Source of the DNA: Clytia hemisphaerica
Taxonomy: Eukaryota; Cnidaria; Hydrozoa; Leptothecata; Clytiidae
Assembly (NCBI GenBank): GCA_902728285.1
Contig: CACVBU010000821.1
Coordinates: forward strand, 421,450 to 485,449
DNA: 64,000 nucleotides
Direction of reading: 5' to 3'
The translations under genes were made by a program, and so were the position numbers. Position 1 is the stretch's first letter. Every line of letters begins with the position of its first letter. This document shows, piece after piece, positions 20,279 through 33,800 of the stretch. Below the pieces are notes generated by a model, which worked only from the letters and a program-made list of their open reading frames with translations, did no database searches and was not told the DNA's origin.

Positions 20279-22109
20279 AGCAGATAGTTGGATTAAAAAC
20301 AGTTATTTATATAACAACAAATCTACAAAAAACAACAATAATTGTGTAGTATTTTCATTTCCCTTTGTGTTTTGTGTTCTTTTGATCAGCTTAAAACGTG
20401 AGTATTAATTACTAAAATCAACGAAATATAATATACTCTTCGGTATCTAATAGACGGGGGATCTGGAATAAGCAGACACCCCCCGGCTGTGAAAAGTTAT
20501 TTCAGAAACTAATTGCCAGGGGGAGGGGGGTTGGAATAAGAATGTCCCGGGTGGAAAATCACTAAATAAGGGGCCGATATACCACAATTTTAGCTAGGGC
20601 CGTAAATAGACCCGTGAACGAAAAAAAAAAAAAAAAAAACGAAAAAAATCACATTTTGTGATTATTAATATTTGTCATGATTTTTTGCCTTTTTCAAGAA
20701 TTGAGACTAATTTCTTTCAATCATATAATACAGGTGGATTTGAACGGTTTTGAAAAAAAACGCGAAAATTAGTACCTATAAGACCTTCTTAAGCCATTTA
20801 AGGGTTCATGCAATGACACCATAGAAATTTAAAAAGTTTTCTAAGTTTAGGCATGTTTTTTAGCCATACTATAGCCCAAATGTTCTCATAAGCTGAGAAA
20901 AAAACACACAATCATTTATGAACGATTAGTATTAGGAAAATCAATAAACGATCGTTCTAATAGTGATTAATTCATTAATGGTAGATGGTAGGTTTATCAA
21001 TGTGTCTAAAAAGATCCACTTCGAGCTTCGTTTGTCGTCATCGCTAGTTTCTCCTTAAAACGACAATTTCGATCTCTGTCTTCTGTCTTTTTTGCTGTAA
21101 AAAATGTATAATGTTTGTGCAAAGTTTCTTATAAAAAAGCTTGGACACACAGACAAACAAACGGCCAAGAAAGCGTGTATTGCTTCACAATTAAGAGTAT
21201 AATCGGTTAATAGGTGTTCAGGCTATAGAACGTCACTTAATTAATGACAAGTTGGGTTGCAAGCTTCTCATTGGTTCTGCATTTATTTAATTTTTTTTAC
21301 TTTTCTTGTGTTCTAAATTTTATACTTATTTTTATACGACGACCAATGAGGGGCTGGCTACCCTCAACCCTAACTAACAACTGAATGCCTTCTTCGAAAA
21401 AGCTCAATCAAAACAGATGTGACATTGCCAGCAAGATCCTGTTAAGGGAATCATTGTAAAAGTCTTTGAAAAATATTTTTAAGAGCAAAATCTAATTTAA
21501 CTAGACGAATTTTGCAAAGAAGTACAGTATTTATTCGAGGAACCTTAAGACTTACGTTTATTACGATTTACCAACTTGACTTTTCAGTCGAAAATTTTAA
21601 AATATTATACTTTCGGTCAAAATTTTTTCTCCACGCCCAATCATACAGAAAGGAAGCCTCATTCCTCCGAATAGCAATAAACAATAAACAAGATGTTTTC
21701 TAAAGAACATCAAAGTTTTTTAAAGCCTTGGAAAGAATGCTAATAAACTACCTTGAGCCTCGAGGTATGCTTAGAATATCCTTGATTTTTAAAGAAATTT
21801 GAGCTTCAGTATGCTTATAAAAAAGAGGTTTGCTTTGGCAAATGCAAACAATAGAGCATAAAATTAGCTGGGGCGGTGTTGAAATAGTTAAAGCCTAAAA
21901 AGAAATTATATCATTAGTGTCTCTCTTGATATAGGTTTTCAGTTTTTTGTTTTCAGCCCTTTTAAAACCCTCGCAAGGTGTTCGATTTCAAATTTTTGAA
22001 ATTCGAAGCTGAGTTCGATTCTCAGCCTAGGGCTTTCTTTGCCTATGCATATTGCACACTCAAGAAGTCTCCAATTCCGTAATACCATCAATTTCGTGGT
22101 ACATTCATT
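20279..22109. other. No gene recognised
   Basis: AT-rich with an A homopolymer near 20620. G-rich patches at 20455-20560 (GGGGGATCTGGAATAAG and GGGGGGTTGGAATAAGAATG) look like an imperfect duplication. No coding frame above background. Confidence 0.4.
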
Positions 22110-22450
22110 CTCTGGAGTTAGGTATTCGGTATTCGGGATTCGCATTCGGGATTCGATAAACGTAAATAGCTCTTAATAGAAAAAAGGTATAGACTTCAAA
22201 TAAAAAAACGGATGCAAGTAGACGTGCCAGAGAATACATTCCAGTAAAAAAAAATTCAGAATGTGAGCTTAGTTGTCACGTGACTATGGGAAATTCCCTT
22301 ATTCGGGATTCAATCTATTTAGGAACGTTACTTAAAATGCTTAGAAGAACTGAGGGAAAAGAGAGACTTCAAATAAAAAACGGATGCAAGTTTACATGCC
22401 AAAGAATAACTTCCAGTAAAAAAAATCCAGAATATGAGCTTAGTTGTCTT
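22110..22450. repeat. ATTCGGGATTCG element with an internal duplication
   Basis: GGTATTCGGGATTCG-type words, then a segment of about 95 bp starting GACTTCAAATAAAAAA that occurs twice, about 178 bp apart (near 22190 and 22368). The same words form the ends and body of the inverted-repeat element at 51358-52086, so this is a diverged relative. Confidence 0.55.
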
Positions 22451-22499
22451 AGTTTGTTTTTAAAGAATAAAGTGTTTATGAAAGTTAGCACGTGAACAA

Positions 22500-23605
22500 A
22501 AATAGATTTCAACTCTTGATTTGGGTACCTGCTCATGCGTGTTTATATTACAATTTGATGTCATGACTTATTTCGCTTATGTTTTCTCCTACATGCAATG
22601 GGAGAAAGGCAATGGGAATTCTTGTGAAATAATCAAGCCGGCAATTTATCATTTATTTACTCTTATCTCGATGATCTAGTTTAGATTAAAATCTCCATTT
22701 AACTATTTACATTGAGGCCATACGACAAAAGTGAAAGAGTTGCACACTTTACACATGATTAAACAAAGGGTTTAAAGAGCGTGCTCTTCTCGAAATTATG
22801 AGAATGCTATAGAGGAACAGTTTTTTATTTCATTCATTCATTCACGCAATCATGTCACGGTTCAATTCTTGTGGTTTTACGGAAGGTAAATGGATCAGTA
22901 TTTACAGTTTATTTAATTACTTATTTTGTAAGAATATGTGACTGTGACTAGGTAAAAATATTACCAGAGGCTCCAGCGTGATTGAATTAGTTCCTTTCAA
23001 ATACTGTATGTTGAAAAATGTGAGTGTATGACAAGTAGAGGACAAGGAGATATTTAGGGTTTGGTTCGGTTTGGTTACAATTGTTTAGGATAGCCATATT
23101 CTTAGCCTCATTCTTAATTTTTTGGCCAATTTCATCATGGACATTCTTATAGAGTGTATTCTTATAAAATAAACGTGTATTCTTAGAATTCTTAAGATTT
23201 TGAGCCTCATGATTAAAAAGAATTCCTACAAAAAATAACTATGTAATTTAGTCTTTCGTGCCGTTACCCAAAATGCTATTAAAGTGATGAGAAATATTTT
23301 TTCAAATCTAGAGCATTGCAACCTTATGAAAAGACTGCCACCACTGAAGTTACACCGTAGGATTAAGGTATTTTAAAACATTTTCAAAAGTTTTTTACAT
23401 GATAATATTCCACTCGCGATTATCTTTATAACAACAGTACAAAATTGCAAACTTATTCGAACTTTATCAACGCAGGGTTGGTACGGCACGTCCAAAACGT
23501 AACTTAACTTTTTCCCACCAATAGCACCCATCCCAGTATAGTCACTTATATACCAAAAGAAGCGTATTTGGACGTAGAACATGTTCCCACCTGTGCCTAG
23601 TTAAA
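22500..23605. other. No gene recognised
   Basis: AT-rich. Another copy of the ATTCTTATAAAATAAACGTG repeat lies near 23155-23190. Confidence 0.4.
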
Positions 23606-23960
23606 AAATTATCAATAAAAAAACCTTTTGTGACGTCACAATGATGACGTACGTACTTAAAAGCTAGAGATCAAAATAATTTTTGCCAAAATTTTGATGA
23701 CGTCAGCAATAAATGCAAAAACGTAAGTTTTGCAATAAAATGCTGACAAAAGCACTTTTCAAAAAATTTTCGATAGATATTTAAATAATGTCATGATGAC
23801 GTCATTAGAAATGACAAAATTTTGTCAGAAAGTGTCAATCCACATTCCCCACACACTGGCAAAATTTCATGACAAAATTCAAAGTCCTTGAAAAGTCATT
23901 GAAGATTTTCGTTCAGGAACCTTACTCTGTGGGAGCTGACTACCCCCCCCCCCAAAAAAA
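23606..23960. repeat. TGACGTCA-rich repeat
   Basis: TGACGTCA or close variants occur at about 23631, 23643, 23697 and 23795 with the phrase AAAATTTTGATGACGTCAGC. That phrase is also found in the hairpin at 4542-5233. A C9/A12 homopolymer pair ends the block. Likely a diverged copy of the same repeat family. Confidence 0.45.
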
Positions 23961-25900
23961 AAAAAATACAATTTTTTGTGAATGACAAATTTCAGAAGAA
24001 TCTTGAAGATCATTCTAAAATAAATCCAAAACATAAGAGTGTCTTTTCTTTAACAGGCCCCCAGTTAACCAATGTTCACTCATTCACGCTTTTTTTGCAA
24101 TTCATGCATACACGAAATCGGGGAAAAATCGTCATTTCACGCAATCACGCCAACAATATTCGCATTTCACGCATCACGCAGAGGACCAATTTTCAGACAT
24201 TCACCCTAGTTTTTAATTCAAAAAAGGGGCATTCGAAGAGCTACTTTATCTGTTGGTAAAATACTTTATCTGTTGGTAAAATACTTTACCTGTTGGTATC
24301 GAAGTTGTCATGTGTAATTCTCATCACCCCCGTTTATGTTGTCGGAGTTGACCACCACACCCTCTTTGTATCAGTTATCTATAAAAACAACTTATCAAAA
24401 TGTTATAACTCTTTAAAAGCAATGTATTTCTTATTAACAGAGAATGCTTATTTATTAAGCCGTTCTTTTAAATCAAAATACAATGGGGTTGTCAGAGCGA
24501 CATAATTACCATTTAGTACAGAGAGTATTCTATTAAGTCGTCTCTTTAAAAAATAAAAGATCCTTCTCCTATTAAAGAGACAATTATCTTTTTTGTTAAC
24601 GTGATGATAAGAGAGGAGAAGAAAAAACTAATTGGGTTAATTGTTCGTTTCCATGGCGATATAAGAGACGAATGAAGGAAAGAAATGTCTGAGCGGCACT
24701 CCTTTGTAACCAATTATAAAAACAATAGATCAAAGAGTGCGATATGTTGAGAAGTTGAAACTATCAATTCTAGAATAGATAGCTATATTTGAAAAGATAG
24801 CTATTTCTCTATAAGATAATGTTCTATATAATCTTTAGATATCTATGAACGCATCCAAAAAAAGAAAATCCATGCACAAACTATGTATTAAAATCTTTTG
24901 AAATAGATTTCTACATGGCAACCTCAATAAAAAAGTTCCAAATTGAGCAGAAAGCGTAGAATATGCTGTATGTCAATTTTATCAAATTTTGGTATTCTGG
25001 CTAACCCTGTGCGTACAAGTACCAGGCCCCAAATTTCATCTGAGACTAATGACATCATCAATGACCTTTATGGATGCCATTTGACCAAAAAAACTCCAAA
25101 GACAGACTCAGAACAGCAGATGCAAGTACTACACAAAAATGCCAATTTTTAAGCCTTCTGGCCAACTTGGTGCATAGGGGTAGCAGGCTGAATATTGATT
25201 TTCAGCCAAAATGAGTATGATTTTCAGAATCAGCACCCAAAAAATGTTCCAAATCAACTTGTCCTGGTAGTAAATCGAAAAAAAGGTCTATTATGTCCCC
25301 CTAAGATTAGACCGGTAAAATCGTTCATATAAGTAAGATTCTAAATAAGTTATCATGTAAAAGCTTCAATGTTCCGTCACAAGATCATTTGTAAGAAAAG
25401 AAGAACCACAATATATAGACAGATAGTTAGGTAAACATTAAATTTTCAAGAATGAAAAAGAAATATTTACAAAATTGAAGAATTGTAGCTGACGCCAATT
25501 TTTTTGCGCAAACGTTTGATGGCTTAGGCGCACGACGGATACGTCGTTAATAATCCAGACAAATCGAAATCTGGACGTACATTGTTGATTACGATTAACG
25601 ACGCGTCGATCTTTGGGTCGGCTGTTCATAGAGGCTTTAAACTTATCGTACGTTTGGAACAATGAGAAGGCAGTTGTATTGAATAAATGCATGCACCAGT
25701 TGCCAATATTCGGGATCATTGATACGATCAAGCTTGATTATTTAATGTCAGCCTTGACAGGGCTTTCGGTGGCTGACATGGGGAAAAAACTTTATGTCAA
25801 TTTTCCAGACTGCAAGTGACTTTGTTTTGCCTCAAACAGGGTTAATCAGAGCTCACTATCAGTCCTCACAAAATTAATAAATAAACAAGTATTCACTTAC
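23961..25900. other. No gene recognised; ambiguous coding-like patch at 25490-25820
   Basis: At 25490-25820 open frames exist on both strands (for example 69 codons on plus, 97 on minus) with similar plausibility. None has a recognised domain, so I assign none. A 17-bp unit containing TACTTTATCTGTTGGTAAAA is repeated three times near 24240-24300. Confidence 0.35.
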
Positions 25901-28811
25901 CATTTTGTGTAGACATTCCACTAGTAGCTGTTATTGACATTGTTGATACATCGACGTCATTTGAGGAAACTGAAATAAAAGAATATCCTTATTTGAGAAT
26001 TGAAGCACCATTACGAGAGGACAAAATCTCAGTTACGGTTTTCCTCCAAAGCCACATATCTAAATTACAAGGACCATCAAAATACTGTTCTCACTGTTTT
26101 GTACGAGGCGTTCAAGTAGAATTTGTACGATCTCTGCGTCGGACTCGGGTTGTGGACTGTTGAGCCATAGTTTTTCGAGCACGCTTTTTAGGGGGCTCTA
26201 TGTCAGAGTCGACACCTGTTGTCGACATAAAATCAATTACAGTATATGGCCCCCAAAACGGAGACGGCCCCCAAAACGGAGGTCGTCATTAAAATGAAGA
26301 TTCTGACTTGTAGATTTATCAGAATTAAACGATTTTTGTCTATTTTGAAAGAATGATGGTTATACTTGAAAATAAGCATGTTTTTGCTGGTTCGAGACAG
26401 ATTCAAAATAACATATTTGCGTCTAAAGGAAATATTTTAACACCAAAATTAGATAAAAATTGCATATAACTCACTCTAGCTCCTTGGATATTGAAAATAA
26501 GTTATGAAAACGGGGTATAGGAAACTTTCTACACCTAATGCCGTTCAGAAAATGCAAATACATCTGTGACTTTAGAGGCTGGGTAAAAGATATAGCATCT
26601 TGAAGGCCAACCAGTATTTTGGAGCCCTAGAATCAGCATTGACAAAACCGAAAATTCTAAATATGAGAAAAAGCAAAATATCTTGGAATCCTATTCCTAT
26701 CACATTGAGCTAATAGTTTATAACACAAAATTAACATTGTATATCAAAAATTTCGCTGAATCAGCAAAAACGGCAAATTCTGTCATTTTATTTGCAAAAT
26801 ATAGGAGAAAAATATCTTTAAAGCTTAATATTTTCAGTTTCAATTAAGCTTTTTTTCTAAAATTTTCACAGCTTATTCCATACATGAATGGAACTCTTTT
26901 CAAAAGAGATTTGTTTTCAAAAACTTGATTAAGACGTTGTTAAATCAAAATTGTCATTTTGAAAATTTCTAAATTTTCAGTTTGGACTTTGCAATATCGA
27001 AAATCTTGAAATATTTCATAAAAATCATAAATTTTACACCCATCGGGTCGCAAATTTAAGGGAAAACACAAATACGTTCAAAGTTTCCCCCCCTATTACC
27101 ACTGGGCTTAATAATTTGATTTTAACTACACCTCCGTTTTGGGGGCCCCAAACCTGCATTTTGACAACCAGGGGTATACTGTAAAAATTTTATCAAATAA
27201 ATTTATGTCCAAAACCCTCTAAATCATATTTCAAAACTATGGTCAAAATTTTGTATTCATATCTTAAAGCTATCTTGAGAAATCGCTAAAATTTCAAACC
27301 TCCGTTTTTGGGGCCATTAGAAAAAAGCTACCTATCTTTAAGCGATTGAAAAATATTGTTGAAATTGGAAATTTTGAAAAAGAACTTCCAGGAAATAAAG
27401 ATGAGATGTTAAAGGTTTTCATGCAGCAACAATTTTTGTAAAATATCTTTTCCTCTAGATTTGAGAGAAATTTCAAATTTGATCGCCGTTTTGGGGGCCA
27501 CATACTGTAGCTATTCGGCGTCAATTTTATCTGAGAAAAAAACAAAGAAGATACCAAAAAGCTGTTCACATATGCTCTCAATAAATCTCATGCCTGCTAG
27601 CCAAATTTTGAACTTTCAAACCCTTTCTAATTGGATCGTAAGTAAACCAATGAGTTAAATTCAATCTGCCATGCGCCATTTGAAAATCATAGCATAACTC
27701 TAAGAATATTTCGATAAAAAAACACCAGCCGTACCATTCGTCATTGGACGTTCAGCAAATTCATTCATGTTGATACAGGGTTCATATAATACAGACTCAT
27801 CGTACTGTTCGGCACAATCGCTCTCGTGTAGTTCCAATTCTAAATAAAAACAAATCTTTTATTAAACTTCATCTTTGGGTGTATGGTATTTAGAGCAAGA
27901 TGAAAATAAGAGCTTACCACTTTCTACTTGCATGTCTTCTTCGATGACACGAAATACTTCTAGTTCTTTTGGTGGGGTCTAGCCAAGGGGACTGAATCGC
28001 CCGCCTCCAGAACGCACTTTTGTTAAGGTCGTCTTCGATTTAACATCGACTGGCAGCGTGTATGTTAATTCTGATTCGTCAATGACATTTAAGTTTGAGT
28101 TTATGAGGTGGATAAGTTAGGTCAAACAGTGCATGGTATTTTCACGGATCCATTTTGGTGCTTCGGCCGATTGAACTTCCAATTTCGGGCATTTGATCTC
28201 GTCAATTCTTTCCACGGAATCCTTGTCTTTCTTTTTATAATTCGGTACATAGTTGCAGGTGGCAAAGATGTCAGCGTTCATTTCTTGCATGTTTGGGTCT
28301 GCGGGAAAGCACCACCTTGGAATACCATCTTGACCATTTCGGCGGGAACCGTCTCTTTGGTCCATTCATCAATAAAGACAAGATCGCATGTCTTGACGGA
28401 TCATGGAAAATCCAAGCGCACCCTCTTTGGCGATGATTACTATTTTGGACCGTGGTATCAGCTCTGAAAACATGTTGAATACCGATGTTTTACCACAATC
28501 AATATCCCCACTAAGTACCAGTCGCTTGCATTTGTAGGGAATTTGATACGTCAAAAGGCACAAGTAAATCTTGTGTGCTAGCTGAGGCTGAGCTTGTTCT
28601 TTAAGTGTGGGACACCCCCACTTAATTGCTGTCGCAAGGATCCCACCTGGCAATTAGTTTGTAATGAGTCAAAATCTTTGAATGTTTGCGGTGTTATTTT
28701 CCCAAAATCATCACAAGAAAACGAACATCCGACAAACTCTCTACTTGAAAGCTTCAGATAGACATTGTTTCGTACCTCAAAATAATCATAGTTGATTCTG
28801 ATCCTTGGTTA
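25901..28811 (-). pseudogene. Multi-exon remnant with superfamily-3 helicase (Rep-like) motifs
   Basis: Between 28811 and 28117, shifting minus-strand frames contain, in order: a Walker A motif GDIDCGKT (about 28486-28509), an acidic Walker B strand LVFIDEW, a QGGAFPQ segment, and a motif C-like strand ending ATCN. This A-B-C order is that of SF3 helicases found in Rep/NS proteins of small DNA viruses and in related mobile elements. At least two frameshifts and stops kill it. Coding-like sequence continues through plausible splice sites: a donor at 27917, an exon 27726-27839 and an exon 25901-25969 with a consensus GTAAGT donor. Those downstream exons have no known domain. It could be an old viral-derived insertion taken into a spliced transcript, or a gene from a mobile element; the origin is undecided. 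Confidence 0.5.
26238..27509. mobile_element. TA-flanked inverted-repeat element in an intron of the Rep-like gene
   Basis: The left end TACAGTATATGGCCCCCAAA is matched inverted at the right by GGGGGCCACATACTGTA (ending 27509). Both begin with TA, fitting Tc1/mariner-type target choice. Additional related internal ends (CTCCGTTTTGGGGGCCCC near 27130 and TATACTGTA near 27180) suggest a compound or nested structure. No transposase frame remains. Confidence 0.7.
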
Positions 28812-29330
28812 CATCTGAAATAAAGAATGGTCTACCTTGAAAATAGCAGAATACAAAGAAATTATGATGGAAAAATAAAAACAAGTCATAGAGTCCTGTA
28901 AAAACAGTTGCTGTTGTGCTATTTGCCTTCAAACTGCAAAAATTTACACTATCAAGCAATGAGTAAAACTTTTTTGCTAGTTTTCATTTGATCTAAGAAA
29001 TGTAAGACAAGTACCTCTGTATGCTAGTGTGACGGTGTTATTATTTTTTCAATTTTCGGGATTCCGGGATTCAGCAAAAATTTTGACGGGAAAACGGTAT
29101 TTCGAACCCCTACAAACCCCCCCCCCCCTAATAGGCAATCCATTTTTATAAAATTTTACACTCTTCTACCTTTGGGTTTTATCAAATTTTCGAAAAACAT
29201 GTCTCGCTTCCTAAGCTCCCTTGTATTGCATCGGTCGGTCATAGCTGCAAACTTTTCCTCCGTACTCTTTTGTGCTTACTTGAAGGGGTTGGTGGAATAA
29301 GCAAAGAAGCAGCCACCGACCTAAAATTTG
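28812..29330. other. No gene recognised; C homopolymer near 29108
   Basis: AT-rich, with a TTCGGGATTCCGGGATTCAG patch near 29055 of the ATTCGGGATTCG repeat type. Confidence 0.35.
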
Positions 29331-29895
29331 CAAATATCTGTTCTGATTTGCCAGCTGGAAGGATTTTCCCGAAATTAAGAACAGTTCCTCGTTTTATTGG
29401 GGAGAAATTTTTACTTCAGAACAGTTATATCTTTCCAGCTAGGAGGTAAAAAACTTTTGGAACAGGTACGAAATTACCAGGCGATTGATTTTATGCGAGT
29501 TAACTGTTCTTATCTACCAGGGCTGACAAAATCTTATAAGAACAGATCGCTAAATTCCAGCTCGACATTGAAGGACTTTTAAGAACAGAAACTTAATTTC
29601 CAGATGCTCTACATAGATGGAGAATTTTCAGCTCCCACTCCGGGCAACCGCATTCAGAAGAATTTTTGACTTTTTTGAAATTCCCTCAGAACAGATAGGA
29701 AATTCTTAGACACTCTTAGATTATTTTTTGGATATCAAACTATTTTTTAATAAGAACAGATCATATTTTTCCAGCTGATCCCAATCTTCAGTAGAACAGG
29801 CCACTTTTTTTCCAGCTGACTTTTATCTTTAGTTCGCTAAGAACAGACCGTCATATCCAGCTGGAACGTGCCTACAGAACAGATATTTTGAAGTC
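29331..29895. repeat. Irregular AGAACAG...CCAGCT array
   Basis: About nine pairs of AGAACAG followed 12-25 bases later by TTTCCAGCT-like sequence, spaced 40-90 bp, with unrelated sequence between pairs. The spacing is too irregular for a simple minisatellite. It resembles subterminal motif arrays of DNA transposons or a cluster of protein-binding sites. No coding frame. Confidence 0.6.
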
Positions 29896-30652
29896 TTCCT
29901 TCGGTGGATGCTTTCGTAAGCAGGTGTTTGGCCCCGTGTTAGGTTTACTCCTCGAGAAAATCTTTAGAATGGGGGCTAGATAAATAAAGGGATATCCCAA
30001 TAAAGTTTTGGCACTCTTTCAGGAAAATGTCATAAAAAATTGGTCATTCATTATAATGCTATTGGGTTGATCTTTTCCCTTCAAGCAAAAAAAGAGTGTT
30101 CACTTCATTTGATTTGGCATTCGTCCCTATTTTTTTGGGATTTTGGCATTCCCTAGTCGTCCCTATTGTATTTCATAATAAGTAAATATAACGTTCTGAA
30201 AGTGGCAAAAAACGTGAACAACTCGAGGAAATCAATGAGCGGGAAAAAAGTGTCTTTGGCATTACCACTGGTTTTAACAAATAATATTTTCGCCCCGGGT
30301 TTCGATTATATGCGATATGAAAGCAATTTTTGTTTGATAAGGCGTTTGGAGATCGAGAATTTTAAACTGGTCAGTAAAATAATTGATGTACGAAACGTTG
30401 GACCGCTCATTTCAGTAAATTGAGAAGTTTTGTCAGGAAAGAAGATGTCTACAAGGAATGTTTATAAAATCTCTCAATATGAATAATCTGAATATGATGA
30501 TCTTTACTAGAGGGATATCATAAAAACAATGTGAGGTTTATTATTGGGTTGATCATCAATTGGGTCTAACTTTTTAGCCTTCAAATACCTGTTTCTAACT
30601 GGGTGGAATCAAAATGATATAAAATAATTAAGTTTGACCCTTTTTCATCATA
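29896..30652. other. No gene recognised
   Basis: AT-rich. The 85-codon frame at 30166-30423 has no recognisable domain and no start or promoter context that supports it. Confidence 0.35.
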
Positions 30653-30836
30653 TAATCAGGTAGAATTAGGTCAAAACCCACCAAAACCTGGAAAAAAATG
30701 GTGTAAAGATAAAATTTTGCACAGAGGTCCAGAAACATGTCATGAATCACCAAAAAAAAATCGCCACCTCCAGGAGGTTGGGAACACCCCTAAATCCATA
30801 ATGGCAGCCACAGTAGTGAAAAATGCAAAAAAGTGA
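30653..30836 (+). repeat. Outer inverted repeat, left arm
   Basis: Runs from ATCAGGTAGAATT through the segment with CCACCTCCAGGAGGTTGGGA to GCAAAAAAGTG, and pairs with 38181-38362 with few mismatches. The left arm has a short extra stretch near 30680. Confidence 0.8.
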
Positions 30837-30837
30837 T

Positions 30838-33800
30838 AAAAAAATTCACTCCATTAAGAATTAGTGAATAAGTCTACGGGGACGAAATCTTCACATCGGT
30901 CTGGGGCGCCTGTGCTGAAAAGCCGGGTGTCCCAGCAAGAGGGAGCAAGTCCTTTGTCTTTCAGGAATAACATAACAGAAAGACAAGGACCATGATGAAT
31001 TGAACCTCTGTCAAGCTGTCCACCCCTACACGACGATGCGTTCGCCAGGAATGATTGTCACGCTGCTCTCGTTTCTGCCACGTTTCATCTGGGTTTGGTC
31101 ATATCAGCTACAAATTTGAAGGTGTCGCGAACCATCAAATTTTAATGAAGAAAGCGAGAAAAAATAACATCCATATTGCATCACAGAACGTGAGAGGACT
31201 TAAGTCAAACGATAAAATCAACGAACTTTCCACTTCAATCGCTCAAAGAGGATACTTCGCAGTGTGTTTACAGGAGACCTGGAGAAGTAGTATAGAAAAC
31301 ATCGATCACAAAGGTATTCGTTTTCTCTTTAACGGACTTGAAAAACACCAACATCGAAGTCGCCGTGGTGAGCAAGGTGTTGGGATCGCTTTAAATCCGG
31401 ACGCGTTAACAGCCTGGAAAGCCGCAGGCTCTGTAATCTACAACGAATTTGGTGCCCGAATCATTGCTATTCGTTTAAAAACTAAAGTTAACAGCATTTT
31501 CCTGATATCAGCTTATGCTCCTGTCGGGGTAGCTGATGATAATGTATGGGAAGACTTTTTGATAAAGTTAGACTCTTGTATAAGCAAAAAACATCGAGAC
31601 GACGTTTTAGTCATCGGTTGTGACTCAAATTCAAGTATGGGCATCTCCCAACGTAACGAAATACATCAGTCTGAATTGAACTCTATCGGAAAATTTGGAC
31701 TTAAACACAGAAACAACGCTGGTATTCGATTTTCAACCTACCTCGAAACCAACAGTCTAGTGGCTCTCACGACGTATTTCCAGAAAAACGATTACGTAAC
31801 GTGGACACACCCCCGTTCCAAACTGCCACATCAAATTGATCACTTCATCACCAGTAAAAGTTTTTTCAACCGATGTACCGATGCTGGAGTTACGACACCC
31901 CTCATTGATAGTGACCACCGTGCTGTTTTTGTCAAATTACGTATACACTTGAATTTCTCTAAACGTTTCACTCGACGCCAAAGAGTGGCACGTCTCGATC
32001 AAAAACTTCTGCTTAAACCTCGAATTAAGAACATGTACTGTGAACGAGTCAACAACTTGTATCTGGAGTCAGACGATACCGATAGCTATTCTAAACTTGA
32101 ACGATCTATGGAGCTTGCTGCTCTTACCACACTTCCTAAAACCATTCGACCACAACCTGGATGGTTCGCTTCCAATCAAACTCGACTAAATCAGTTAATT
32201 AAAGAGAGAAACACTGCTGTATCTCTTAAAATCCGAAAACCCACGAGGCATTCTAATGACCGCTTGAAAAAGGCCAGAAAACAATTGAAAGGAGAAATTG
32301 CTCGATCTAAAAACAAATGGATACTTGACATATGTAAAGATATAAACAATCCTGGGTCAGGGTCGAAAGTTTACTGGGATAAAGTAAAGTTACTTAGAAA
32401 AGGACTAAATAAACCAAAAGTTTCATCCGAAAAAATGATGAAAAAGTCAGATGGATCGAAATGTGTCAACGCCGAAGAAAACGCTGAGGTGTTTCGAGAC
32501 CACTTTCAAAAATTGTATGAACGTGAACCAATCTACGATACAACTGTCATTGAACTGCTCGAACGACAACCAGTGTTTGAAGGTGTCGATCATGATCCTA
32601 CAGATGATGAGATTACTAAAGCAACACAATCACTTAAGAATAACGCCCCAGGAGAATCCGGTTTAACTCCTCTAATGTTCAAATCTTTAATTGCACTCCC
32701 AGAGACCTTTACTATTCTGAAACAAGTTGTATTAGAATTTTGGAACACTGAGAAACCACCAGACCAATGGAATGTCGGATTACTAAAAGTTTTACCCAAA
32801 AAAGGTGATCTGAGTTTACCTGGTAACTACCGTGGTATCATGTTACTGGAAATAGCCTATAAAATCGTAGCCAAAATTGTTCATCAGAGACTTACGCCGA
32901 TATCCGAAAGCCTGGACCATGAAACACAGTGCGGATTTCGCCCAGGAAGAGGATGCACAGACGCTATTTTTACTGTTAAACTTGCATTGAAAAAGAGACG
33001 CGAACACAACCAGCAAACGTGGGTTTTATTTCTAGACCTAGTAAAAGCCTTTGATCGTGTTCCGCGTGATCTTCTCTGGCTAGTTCTCGAACGATTCGGC
33101 GTACCGCCAAAATTACTAAGTGTTATCAAAGCACTTCATCACACCATTCAAGTGAAATTTACTGTCGATTCCATATCACACATCCTTGATTGTAAAATCG
33201 GAGTGAAACAAGGTGATGTACTCGGCCCAATACTCTTTTCGATGTACATTGCTGCTATTATGATTACATGGAGGCAAACTCGCAACCACCCACAATGCAT
33301 CTTTCGTACCAAAAAGGATTTCGTACTAACTGGCAGGAGACCATACACAAAAGGTGATGACTTCGAACTAGGAGATTCAGAATACGCTGATGATACAGCC
33401 GCCCTATTCGACTCAAGAGAAAGTTTAACAACTGATGCCCCTGTTATAAATACTCATTTCGACAGATTCGGCATGGAGATACATGCTGGAATTCGTGCCC
33501 TTCATGACAAAGCTTCAAAAACCGAAGTATTATTTGTTTCACGCCGCAATGCACAACCGATTGAATGTGACCGTGATGACGTAAATCTCAATGATGAAAA
33601 ATTCTTCCCTGTCGTAGATAGATTTACCTATCTTGGATCTGTTATCACTGGCGATTGTTCCGATCGAGAAGATGTGCTACTTCGAGTTAAAAAAGCGGGA
33701 AATATGTTTGGTTCGTTGAAGAAATGTATCTTCGGAAATGTAAAATTAAATTTGAAAGTGAAAGGGAAGGTTTATGAATCCCTTATATTGTCGATCCTAC

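Noticed and set aside
25613-25819. Plus-strand frame with natural-looking composition
   Set aside because: Overlapping frames on both strands look equally plausible and none has a domain or splice support.
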